DNA of 64,000 nucleotides. It comes from an uncultured Clostridia bacterium. GTDB lineage: Bacteria > Bacillota > Clostridia > TANB77 > CAG-508. This document shows, in pieces, positions 52,240 through 60,938 of this stretch. The translations under genes were made by a program, and so were the position numbers. Positions within the stretch are counted from its first letter, which is position 1. Every line of letters begins with the position of its first letter. Below the pieces are notes generated by a model. That model saw only the letters and a program-made list of their open reading frames with translations. It did no database searches and was not told the DNA's origin. The DNA lies in NCBI GenBank assembly GCA_948896235.1, contig CAQUUC010000003.1, positions 62,001 through 126,000 of the forward strand, written 5' to 3'.

Positions 52240-52920
52240 TTAATCAATAGTAGTAGAAGTTCTACCTGTTCCTATTACATTCTCTTGTAATGATCTCCAT
52301 GTATTACAACCAATTATTCCATCTACACTTAAGCCTCTACTTGCTTGGTAATTTCTTACTGCTATACGAGTCTGATTTCCGAATATACCATCAAGTCCAC
52401 CTGTTCTATATCCTAAAGTGTTTAAATCATCTTGAGCAATTAAAACATACACACTTAGGCTTCCTTGTTTTAATGTTGGATATCCTCCTGAAGAACAGGC
52501 TGGTGGCCTTTGTCTTCTATCGAAATGTACCCAAGTAGGTGATATACTAACTGGTTCAACATAACTCCACAATCCCGAACTTTCTGCACTATATCGTAGA
52601 CTTGCTCTTTTTTGATTAGTCCACATTTGTCCAACATCAAAAGCAGTTCCCGCATAATGCTGTGACTGATTACCATGTCCACCTTCCCATGGTCTTTTAA
52701 AAGCATATCCAACTGGAATACTGGTTCCAAATATAAATCTTTGAGTATTCCAAGATGTCATTGTTCTTTTGGTAGTCCATAGTGTATTACTATTACTTGA
52801 GCCTCTAAATTCTTTTACAGTTAAAGTTCTATTTGTATTATATGGCATACTTTCCGAAAGCCCTCTATAATACGTTTCCATTCTATCTGTATCATTGTTA
52901 TATACAATTATTTTAGCCAT
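52240..52920 (-). CDS. M15-like peptidase with peptidoglycan-binding domain
   Basis: 226 residues. The front domain has SQHYAGTAFDVGQMW and SPTWVHFDRR, the H-x(6)-D and W-x-H zinc ligands of VanY-type carboxypeptidases. The C-terminal PG-binding domain is at about 155-215 (DLNTLGYRTGGLDGIFGNQT). No signal peptide is visible, so it may act in the spore/mother-cell compartment or leave by another route. Confidence 0.8.
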   Translation of the reverse strand: MAKIIVYNNDTDRMETYYRGLSESMPYNTNRTLTVKEFRGSSNSNTLWTTKRTMTSWNTQRFIFGTSIPVGYAFKRPWEGGHGNQSQHYAGTAFDVGQMWTNQKRASLRYSAESSGLWSYVEPVSISPTWVHFDRRQRPPACSSGGYPTLKQGSLSVYVLIAQDDLNTLGYRTGGLDGIFGNQTRIAVRNYQASRGLSVDGIIGCNTWRSLQENVIGTGRTSTTID

Positions 52921-52978
52921 AATAAACCTCCTATTATATTTTATGAGATTTAATTATGGCTTGTGAATTATAAAATAT

Positions 52979-53905
52979 TTAGTTAATATTATTTTTTAAC
53001 CAATCTAATACAAAATAATACACTTCGTCTTTATTAATTTCATTTAACATTTCGTGTCTTCCATCTTTAAATAAACGAATTTTTACATTATCAAGACCTG
53101 CTTTATTTAACATATTATAAACACGAATAACTCCTTTTGAATTTTCTCCTACTGGGTCCTTATCTCCTGAAAATATTAGAATTGGTACATTTAAAGTTTT
53201 ATTTATATTCTTTTGCTTTGATAAATAATATGTTCCTTTAAATAAGTCATAATAAGCTATCAAAGTAAAATTATGACCACATTTAGGGTCTTTTTGAACT
53301 TTATCAATTTGTTCGTAATCACTTGTTGTCCAATCTGCTTTTGTTCTATTTGGTTTAAACTTTTTATTAAATGAGCCTGTTACCAAATACTCTAATAATT
53401 TACTTTTATGTCTTTTTCCTTTGAACATCATCATAAACTTTGTAAGTAACATACCCGCAAGTAGCCCTGTTTTTTGACCACTTGTTCCTGAAATTATGCA
53501 ACCCTTTATATCATCTTTATATTTTGTTAAATATGTTCTAACTAATAATGATCCCATACTGTGTCCCATTATTACATATGGAAGTTCTGGATATTCATTT
53601 TTTATTTTATTTTGAAGTATGTGAATATCTTCTACTAATTTATCCCATCCATTAGTATCTGCAAAATATCCAAAATCCTCTTCATTATCTACTGTATTGC
53701 CATGTCCTAAGTGGTCATGACCTATTACAATATAACCACATTTAGCAAGAACATTTGCAAAATCATCATATCTTCCAATATGTTCTTGCATACCATGAAC
53801 CAACTGTATAACAGCCTTATATTCTTTTATATTTTCATTAATCCACATTCTTGCATATACATCTTTTCCTGTACACGATTTAAACTTAAATTCTTTATCC
53901 ATCAT
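52979..53905 (-). CDS. alpha/beta hydrolase, monoacylglycerol lipase-like
   Basis: 308 residues. VHGMQEHIGRYDDFA (oxyanion loop), GHDHLGHG and nucleophile elbow GHSMGS (Ser about 117), with Asp in FSGDKDPVGE and His in KDGRHEML. Serine-aquaporin/monoglyceride-lipase subfamily; cytoplasmic. Substrate inferred. Confidence 0.85.
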   Translation of the reverse strand: MMDKEFKFKSCTGKDVYARMWINENIKEYKAVIQLVHGMQEHIGRYDDFANVLAKCGYIVIGHDHLGHGNTVDNEEDFGYFADTNGWDKLVEDIHILQNKIKNEYPELPYVIMGHSMGSLLVRTYLTKYKDDIKGCIISGTSGQKTGLLAGMLLTKFMMMFKGKRHKSKLLEYLVTGSFNKKFKPNRTKADWTTSDYEQIDKVQKDPKCGHNFTLIAYYDLFKGTYYLSKQKNINKTLNVPILIFSGDKDPVGENSKGVIRVYNMLNKAGLDNVKIRLFKDGRHEMLNEINKDEVYYFVLDWLKNNIN

Positions 53906-53926
53906 TTTTTCCTTTAATATAAATTC

Positions 53927-55234
53927 TTATTTAACACTATCTTCTATAGTTTCTAATTTTATATCTTCTGTCTTATATTCTTCTGGTTTAAGACCTACTC
54001 TAGTTTTCATATATTTAAGCAATATCACTATAACTACTAATGAAATTATCCCCACTATAAGCATAGCATTTGCACTTCCTGTATGTGCCATAAGAATTGA
54101 ACCTAATATTCCTACTATCATTCTAAAAATATTTTTAACAATAGACTTTGCTGAATGTATTTTAGGTAAAATATTCTCATCTGTAAAATTTCCTAAATAT
54201 CTATCTATTAAAATTAAACTCATTGAATTGTCAGCCTTTATAGCTATAAAAGCTAGTACTACCATAACTAATTCTATTATAAATGGCACTTTTAATGTAA
54301 CAATTAATCCTGAAAGTATTATGCTTATTACAAAACTTATTCCAATATATGTTAAAGTTCTATTTTTAAATTTGTTATGAAATTCTACTTGTTTCTTAGA
54401 AGATATTGCAGATACTATTCCTAATATTGATCCCACAATTCCAATAATCATAGAAGAAGTACCTATTTCTATTAAAATAGTATTTTTATATTCATCTACT
54501 AGTTGATATACTCCCCACATTATTCCTGAAAATAATAGTAATCCTCTAAGTCTTCTAGATTTAAAGATAAATTTGAAAGATATCTTTATATCACTTAAAT
54601 ACTCTTTCATTATATTTTCATTTTTTTCTTCTTTTTGTTCCTCTATGTCTTTTATTTCTTCAAATTGTAATGATAATATACAGGCAAATATCGCAAATAC
54701 TAATGCTAATATTATTGGTAGATATGGATTTATTACATAAACTGCTCCTGATATTATATTTGCTATACCATCTAAATAATTATATCTTGCTTTACCCTTA
54801 CCTTCTAATTTAGAATATATATTTCCCTTTTTGTCTGTTTCTGGAATAGATGCACTTAATAAACTTGGCTCAGCCACATCCTTTAAAGAAAATGTTACTG
54901 CGCTAGTAAATTCAGCTAATATTAACCACCAAAGATTTGTACTTACCATTAATAATGATATATAAATAACATTAAAAACATTACTTATAAAAGCACTTTT
55001 TCTATATCCTATTTTCTCAATTAACATTGTTGCTGGAACTTGTAGTATTATCATAAATAATGCAAACATAGATAATGAAAATATGACATCAGATGCACTT
55101 ATTCCTTTAACTTGAGTATGAAATAACATCTTTATTGCATATAAAAACACAATATCTACTCCAACCATACGATATAATGGATATAGCTTCATATTTCTCT
55201 TACGTGCTTTAACTATTCTTTCGTTTTCTAACAT
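53927..55234 (-). CDS. MFS transporter
   Basis: 435 residues, about 12 membrane helices with a central charged loop (EEIKDIEEQKEEKNENIMKE). Begins on the cytoplasmic side with KARKRNMKLYPLYRMVG. Family-level call only; substrate unknown. 21 bases downstream of its stop the lipase gene begins, so the two are probably cotranscribed. Confidence 0.85.
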   Translation of the reverse strand: MLENERIVKARKRNMKLYPLYRMVGVDIVFLYAIKMLFHTQVKGISASDVIFSLSMFALFMIILQVPATMLIEKIGYRKSAFISNVFNVIYISLLMVSTNLWWLILAEFTSAVTFSLKDVAEPSLLSASIPETDKKGNIYSKLEGKGKARYNYLDGIANIISGAVYVINPYLPIILALVFAIFACILSLQFEEIKDIEEQKEEKNENIMKEYLSDIKISFKFIFKSRRLRGLLLFSGIMWGVYQLVDEYKNTILIEIGTSSMIIGIVGSILGIVSAISSKKQVEFHNKFKNRTLTYIGISFVISIILSGLIVTLKVPFIIELVMVVLAFIAIKADNSMSLILIDRYLGNFTDENILPKIHSAKSIVKNIFRMIVGILGSILMAHTGSANAMLIVGIISLVVIVILLKYMKTRVGLKPEEYKTEDIKLETIEDSVK

Positions 55235-55329
55235 TTTTATACCTCTATTTATTTTTTTACCATAGTATCATAACTTTATAAAAAAAACAATAAATATATT
55301 TTCATACATTTACTATTTTTTTCTGCTTA

Positions 55330-55944
55330 TTACTCTTCATACCCTTTTGCCCTAAGTGCTATACTCATTTCATCTACTCTTTTAAAGCAATTTGTTAAAT
55401 AAGGTACAAATATACAAAGACTATATTTTTTTATTTCTCTAATTTTAGGATAGTATCCTTTTGCCATCTGTGCTTGTTTTATCTGTATATATTCATTTTT
55501 AAGTATTGGCATAAAACTTATTCCTATTCCAACCATTAAGCTTATATCTTTTGTATTTACGCCAAATATTTTTAGTGGATATAATAGGTTTGTTATACCA
55601 TATACTATATCCATTGGCTTTGTTGTAAGCGTTAGTATTAAGGTAAATATTATCATTATGAATATTCTGTATGATATCATAAATGAATATATAATATCTG
55701 AAAATAATAGATTTATCACAAATGTTATTATTACAAAATATATTGAGTTTACTATTGCTTTTATATAGTTTATTAGTTTTATCCTTGATAGAAGTAACAT
55801 TACTATTGATATTATTAAAACTATATTTAAAGTAACATAGTCTTTTACAGTAAATATATATACAGAAATAGCTATTAGAAAAATAAGTTTTACTGTACTA
55901 TTTAGTTTATGTATTATAGATTTTCCTTCTATATAATTTAACAT
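55330..55944 (-). CDS. ecfT: ECF transporter T component
   Basis: 204 residues, five or six helices, C-terminal coupling region with the A-R-G-like AQMAKGYYPKIR and ALRAKGYEE. Couples the ATPase to S components. Start overlaps the stop of the ATPase gene by one base. Confidence 0.9.
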   Translation of the reverse strand: MLNYIEGKSIIHKLNSTVKLIFLIAISVYIFTVKDYVTLNIVLIISIVMLLLSRIKLINYIKAIVNSIYFVIITFVINLLFSDIIYSFMISYRIFIMIIFTLILTLTTKPMDIVYGITNLLYPLKIFGVNTKDISLMVGIGISFMPILKNEYIQIKQAQMAKGYYPKIREIKKYSLCIFVPYLTNCFKRVDEMSIALRAKGYEE

Positions 55945-56760
55945 TATACTCTCCCCACTATTTCCTTTATAATATGATCGATATCAAAATTATCTTTTCC
56001 TATACTAATACCATTTTTATTTAGACCATCAATTAATCTAACTACTTCTGGAATTTCTAATCCAATACTTTTAAACTTCTCTATATTTTCTATAATTGTA
56101 TTAGGAGTGCATTCAAAAGCAAGCTCTCCTTTATTTAAAGCTATTATTCTATCTGCATTTAATATCTCTTGTATTACATTAGTTATATATATTATAGTGA
56201 TTCCATATTCACTCTTTAATTTCTTTATTGTTTCTATTAATTTCTTTTTACTTACTGGGTCAAGCATTGCAGTTGGCTCATCTAATACTAAATATTTAGG
56301 TCTTAGTGCTAGCATTTCTGCAACTGCTATTCTTTGTTTTTGTCCCATTGAAAGCGCATAAATATCCCTATTTCTATACTCAATCATTCCGCACTGCTTG
56401 TAATGCTTCATCTATTCTTTTATCTATTTCCTCTTTACTAAAATCAAAGTTTTCAAGCATAAATTTCATATCGTCTTCAATTCCTGAAAATACTAATTGA
56501 TTTTCTGGATTTTGAAATACAACTCCTACTTTTTTTCTAATATCTTTCATTGCTTTTTTATTGCTAGTAGAAATATTGTCTATTGTAACTTCACCATTTT
56601 TAGGAATAACTAATCCAGAAATTAGCTTTATTAAGCTAGATTTTCCTGAACCATTTACCCCTATAATTGAAACGAATTCTCCCTCATTTATTTCTAATGA
56701 AATATTATTTATAGCTTTATTTGTTTTATAACTAAAAGTTACATTATCTACCTTAATCAT
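55944..56760 (-). CDS. ecfA: ECF transporter ATPase, read through a CGGN shift
   Basis: 271 residues if a C at 56391 is skipped. Walker A IGVNGSGKSSL, Q-loop VVFQNPENQLVF, then EALQAV-GMIEYRNRDIYAL, signature LSMGQKQRIAVAEM and Walker B YLVLDEPTAML. Without the shift the first frame ends before the signature motif and the second lacks Walker A. Only one ATPase gene is present where EcfA1 and EcfA2 are usual. Confidence 0.9.
56388..56391 (-). other. CGGN shift site 9 (GTG-C-GGA)
   Basis: Extra C at 56391. Restored ALQAV-GM(I)EYR matches the conserved helix before the ABC signature. Confidence 0.85.
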
Positions 56761-57296
56761 TAATCATTATCATCCCTTAAAAATTTATTAATTGCTGGTT
56801 TAATTACCTTTATTATTGGGAACATTGTGATAACCTGAACTGGTACCATTATTATTTCTTTAATAAATCTTGCTCCTGCTATTACAAAAAAAGCTTTATC
56901 TTGTGTAATAGATATCCAAAATGTGTTTAAAACTCCATTTACTAAGATTTGAGTTAATACTGATGCACATATTAATCTAATTATTATTTGTTTATTTGAT
57001 AATTCCTCTTTATAAATTTTGTGTAATACAAGTCCATAGATTGTACCATTTATAAGTGATGTTATTGTATACCCTACAAAATAAGATCCAAATGGAAATA
57101 ATGTAGAGCCTATAAGGTCTGATAAACCTAATATAACTGCATTATATATAGGTCCTAGTAACATTCCCCCAAGATATGCTGGTATATAAGAAAATCCTAT
57201 CTTATACCCTGGCAATTTAATGGCTAAAAATCTTGATAGAATTACTATCATTGCTATAAATATTCCTGCAAGTACTATTTTTTTTGTTTTTTTCAT
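56760..57296 (-). CDS. folT: ECF transporter S component, folate-type
   Basis: 178 residues, six helices. IPAYLGGMLLGPIYNAVILG, SDLIGSTLFPFGSYFVGYTI and SLINGTIYGLVL match the FolT-like substrate-binding family. Likely brings folate in using the adjacent T and A components. Overlaps the ATPase start by one base. Assignment to folate rests on sequence resemblance only. Confidence 0.75.
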   Translation of the reverse strand: MKKTKKIVLAGIFIAMIVILSRFLAIKLPGYKIGFSYIPAYLGGMLLGPIYNAVILGLSDLIGSTLFPFGSYFVGYTITSLINGTIYGLVLHKIYKEELSNKQIIIRLICASVLTQILVNGVLNTFWISITQDKAFFVIAGARFIKEIIMVPVQVITMFPIIKVIKPAINKFLRDDND

Positions 57297-57475
57297 AATA
57301 AAAAATCCCCTTTCTTATAGGTAAAACGATTCCGCATACTTATAAGAAAGAAGATTATATCTCCTCTACAAAAAACAGCGGAATGCAAAAATAAATATGC
57401 GGTAACCCTTGCCCTAATAACAACTTCCCGTCTATTAGGTCTTAACAATTTATTTCTTACTCTATTTTTATTTTA
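57297..57475 (-). promoter_or_regulatory. structured leader upstream of the ECF operon, riboswitch-like
   Basis: On the minus strand, CCTAATA..TATTAGG is followed by a GC-rich core with TTACCGCAT and GCATTCCGC. GCGGAAT then lies about 45 bases on, able to pair with ATTCCGC. A final hairpin CTTTCTTATA..TATAAGAAAG overlaps the AAAGGGG ribosome site and is followed by GGATTTTTT. The alternative pairings look like an aptamer plus expression platform. I could not match it to a known riboswitch class. Confidence 0.55.
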
Positions 57476-57506
57476 ACTATTATTTATATTACAACTTTTT
57501 TTGAAG

Positions 57507-57609
57507 GTTGTCAATGGGGACGGGGAATTTTGACAACTTTTAAAATTTTTTATCTAATTTACTAGAATTTATCAAAAAGTTATCAAAATTCCTCGTCCCC
57601 ATTGACAAC
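57507..57609. repeat. REP-like long palindrome
   Basis: A 36-base arm starting gttgtcaatggggacgggga is repeated inverted with three mismatches, enclosing about 31 bases. The GGGGACGG theme recalls REP elements associated with Y1 transposases in Clostridia. It could also act as a terminator or transcript-end structure. The rest of 57476-57698 shows nothing further. Confidence 0.75.
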
Positions 57610-57698
57610 AAAAAAATAATCTTCAATTTGTGTTGTAATTTTCTGGAAATAAGTATACAATATCATTAGTTTTAATAATACTTCATAGGAGGAATTTT

Positions 57699-59434
57699 AT
57701 GCAAAAATCATCAAAAAGTAAATTATATGAAATTGATAAAGTAGCAAATTTTAGAGAATTACTTAATCGTTCTGCTAATTTATATCCTAATAAAGTTGCA
57801 TTTACATATAAATTAAATCCAAAATCTAGTGAATATATTACTCATACTTATACTGAACTTAAAAATGATGTTAAAAATTTGGGGACAGCTCTTATAGATT
57901 TAGGTTTATCTAGAAAAAGAATTGCTATTATTGCACCAAATCGTTATGAATGGTGTGTTAGCTACCTTAGTGTTACTACTTCTCGGTATGATAGTTGTTC
58001 CACTTGATAAAGCCTTGCCAGATAATGAAATTGAAGCTTCTGTTATTCGTGCTGAAGTCGATGCTATTATTTTTGATAAAAAATATTTGAAGCTTTTCCA
58101 AGATATGAAAGGTAGATCAGATATTAATTTAAAGCATTTTATTTGTATGGATTTAGAAAATGACACAAATGGAATTTTATCCCTAAAAAATGTTATGGAC
58201 TTTGGAAAAGAACTTATAGAAGGTGGAAACAATAGTTATGATAATGTTGAAATTAGCGAAAATGAAATGACTATTATGCTTTTTACGTCAGGTACTACTT
58301 CCCTTGCTAAAATTGTAATGTTATCACAAGCTAATATTTGCGCTAATATTTATTCAACAGGTTGTATTGCAAAAGTGACAAAAGAAGATACTTTCTTATC
58401 CTTCTTACCTCTACACCATACCTATGAATCTACTACTACTTTTTTATATGGTCTTTATTCTGGTATTACAATTGCATTTTGTGATGGACTTCGTTATGTT
58501 TCACAAAATTTAAAGGAATATAAAGTAACTGGCTTTGTATGTGTTCCTCTTATTTTAGAAGCTATGTATAAAAAAATAAAAAAGGGTATTAAAGATAAAC
58601 ACTTACAAATTCCTTTTGCTATTTTAATTGCTATTTCTAATTTTTTATTGCTATTTGGAATTGATGTAAGAAGAAAATTTTTTAAATCCGTTATTAATGA
58701 ATTAGGACGGTCATTTAAGACTTGTTATATATGGTGCTGCGCCAATGGATAAATCTACAATTAAAGGATTAAAGAATATTGGTATTGAATTACTAAATGG
58801 TTATGGATTAACTGAAGCCTCTCCTATTGTTTCAGCTGAAAATGATAGATATCAAAAACCTGGTTCGGTTGCTTTTGCCTTACCAAATGTAGAAATTAAA
58901 ATTGATAATCCAAATAAACAAGGAATAGGTGAAATATGGGTAAAAGGTCCCAATATTATGCTTGGTTACTATGACAATGAAGAAGTAACTCGTGAAGTTC
59001 TAACTGATGGTTGGTTTCATACAGGAGATTTAGGTTATTATGATAAAAAAGGATATTTATTTATAACTGGAAGGAAGAAAAATGTTATAGTTTTAAAAAA
59101 CGGTAAAAATATTTATCCAGAAGAGCTCGAATTACTAATTGCAAGACTTCCGTTTGTTGCAGAAAATATGGTTTTTGGAAAGCCTACTGAAAATGACGAT
59201 TTAGAGATTAACGCAAAAATTGTTTATAATACTGATTACATGAAGCAGACTTATCCAAATAAGGAATCTAATGAATATAAAGATATAATTTGGAATGAAA
59301 TTAAAGAAATTAATACGACAATGCCAACTTACAAACATATAAGAAATATAATTGTTACAGATGAACCTATGATTAAAACTACTACTCAAAAAGTTAAGAG
59401 AAATGAAGAATTAAAAAAGATATTAGGAGAATAA
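57699..59434 (+). CDS. long-chain acyl-CoA synthetase, read through two CGGN shifts
   Basis: 577 residues if the C bases at 57984 and 58708 are skipped. ATP-binding loop LFTSGTTSLAKIVMLS, LNGYGLTEASPIVS, hinge GWFHTGDLGYYDKKGYLFIT and KNGKNIYPEELELL. Restored junctions are VTTS-GMIVVPLDKAL and NELG-GHLRLVIYGAAPMDK, both as in the AMP-binding family. In plain frames the gene is three pieces. Activates fatty acids as CoA thioesters, possibly for spore lipid use. Start after AGGAGGAATTTT. Confidence 0.9.
57984..57987 (+). other. CGGN shift site 10 (TCT-C-GGT)
   Basis: Extra C at 57984 on the plus strand. Skipping gives TTS-GMIVVPLDKALPD. Confidence 0.85.
58708..58711 (+). other. CGGN shift site 11 (GGA-C-GGT)
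   Basis: Extra C at 58708. Skipping gives ELG-GHLRLVIYGAAPM, the conserved LGG-x-LRL segment. Confidence 0.85.
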
Positions 59435-59448
59435 CTCCTAATATCTTT
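59416..59448. terminator. terminator after the acyl-CoA synthetase
   Basis: AAAGATATTAGGAG and CTCCTAATATCTTT perfect stem around the stop codon, then T6. Confidence 0.9.
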
Positions 59449-59467
59449 TTTATAATTCTTTTCTTCT

Positions 59468-60559
59468 TTATAATAGATCACAAAGTACATTAATTAACTT
59501 TTTATAATCTTGGGTAATTCTTATTCTTGCATAGCTACTATCTAGATTAATAAAGTAACTACAATTTTCAGTAATAATACCTTTTTCTATTAATTTTTTA
59601 TATAAATTCCTATATTGATTTGTTTTTACTGTAAATATTGGAGTCTCTACATTTGTATAAATATAATTTTCTTTTTTTAATGCTTTGAATATTTCTTTTT
59701 TTATCTCGATTGTTTTTAATTTTGTATATTCCAATTTATTATGATTTTTTAACATTTCAACAAATATACTAGATGACAAGTCAGAAAATGGAAATGGTAA
59801 TGCTATTTTATTGTATATTTTTACTAATTCTTTGTCTGCAAACATATATCCTATTCTGTGATTAGGTAATCCATAAAATTTTGATGCACTTCTTAATACC
59901 ATTACATTATCGTATTTTCCAACTAATGTTATTGCTGAATTATCAGCTTTCATATAATCACCATATGCTTCATCTACTATTACATTAATATTATATCGTT
60001 TTGCTTTCTTTACAATTTCTTCAATATCACTAATGTCTATTATTTGCCCTGTTGGATTATTAGGATTTTCTATTGAAATTAAACCATATTTATCTGTAAT
60101 ATTACTTATAAAATCTTTTAATATAAATTTGTAATTATTCTTTTTTTCTAAACTATAATACTCATATATTCCTTTTTTTAATTCTACCTCTGATATGAAT
60201 CTTGGAAATTGGGGAGCAACTCCTAGCACTCTTGTTCCCTTTTGAATTAAAAATTCACTAATATTTCTTAATATACCCATTGTCCCAGCTCCAAATGCAA
60301 TGTTATCTTTTGTTACATTTTCATAAAGATATTCTTTCCAAAATTTAAGTAATTCTTCTTTTAATAATTTATATTGTATAGAAGGATATTTATTGATTTC
60401 ATAACTACATTTTGATATACATCCTTGTATAATACTTTTATCAATAAATGGATTCGTTCCTAAAGAACAATCTATCAAACTATTAGATATCTGATTTTCT
60501 AAATCACAATTATCCATATAGTCCCTTACTTTAAAATTTTTATAATGCTGACTTATCAT
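59468..60559 (-). CDS. PLP-dependent class I/II aminotransferase
   Basis: 363 residues, HisC/CobD-like. SIENPNNPTGQIIDISDIEE, NVIVDEAYGDYMKAD and Schiff-base lysine motif RSASKFYGLPNHRIGYMFA are clear. No his or cob genes adjoin, so substrate is open (histidinol-phosphate-type or threonine-phosphate-type). Confidence 0.85.
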   Translation of the reverse strand: MISQHYKNFKVRDYMDNCDLENQISNSLIDCSLGTNPFIDKSIIQGCISKCSYEINKYPSIQYKLLKEELLKFWKEYLYENVTKDNIAFGAGTMGILRNISEFLIQKGTRVLGVAPQFPRFISEVELKKGIYEYYSLEKKNNYKFILKDFISNITDKYGLISIENPNNPTGQIIDISDIEEIVKKAKRYNINVIVDEAYGDYMKADNSAITLVGKYDNVMVLRSASKFYGLPNHRIGYMFADKELVKIYNKIALPFPFSDLSSSIFVEMLKNHNKLEYTKLKTIEIKKEIFKALKKENYIYTNVETPIFTVKTNQYRNLYKKLIEKGIITENCSYFINLDSSYARIRITQDYKKLINVLCDLL

Positions 60560-60594
60560 TTTTATATTCTCCTATTGTAGTATTGATATCTACA

Positions 60595-60635
60595 AAACCT
60601 CCTATCCTTATTTTTAATTTTTAAGGTTAAGAGGT
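60595..60635 (-). terminator. terminator of bofA
   Basis: AACCTCTTAACCTTA and TAAGGATAGGAGGTT pair with two mismatches, followed by TTTTG. Confidence 0.65.
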
Positions 60636-60654
60636 TTGTTCTAAGTTTTCTTTT

Positions 60655-60915
60655 TTATAATACAAATTGTAAAATTGCTACTATTACAACTCCTGGAACT
60701 CCTAAGAAGCCTACAATTAGTGCTGTGATCCAATTTAAATCTATTGTAAATCCAAAATTTGCACCAATTAAGTTTACTATAAATATTATTAAACCTCCAA
60801 CTAGTCCATTAATTACTAATTTAATAATTAATTTCATTGGTAATGCTAATAATTTTAGTACAACAAATAAAATTGCTACTCCAATTAGTATTGGTAATAT
60901 CATTGTAAAATCCAT
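60655..60915 (-). CDS. bofA: BofA-like pro-SigK processing inhibitor
   Basis: 86 residues, two or three hydrophobic helices (ILPILIGVAILFVVLKLLAL, LVINGLVGGLIIFIVNLIG) and the typical LGVPGVVIVAILQFVL end. In B. subtilis BofA restrains SpoIVFB until forespore signalling. Confidence 0.88.
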   Translation of the reverse strand: MDFTMILPILIGVAILFVVLKLLALPMKLIIKLVINGLVGGLIIFIVNLIGANFGFTIDLNWITALIVGFLGVPGVVIVAILQFVL

Positions 60916-60938
60916 AAATTATCCCTCCTTTTCTTTAG

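Noticed and set aside
57297..57475. T-box or THF riboswitch
   Set aside because: TTACCGC resembles part of a T-box and GCATTCCGC part of THF riboswitches, but the remaining conserved segments of either are not present.
3517..59434. Treating all split genes as ordinary pseudogenes or assembly indels
   Set aside because: All eleven breaks are one C before a glycine codon, in coding orientation on both strands, and the downstream parts look conserved. Random decay or random indels do not predict this. A sequence-specific artefact cannot be fully excluded without reads.
3517..59434. prfB-type programmed frameshifting
   Set aside because: No shared slippery heptamer, no internal Shine-Dalgarno at a fixed distance, and most sites lack a stop codon in the A site.
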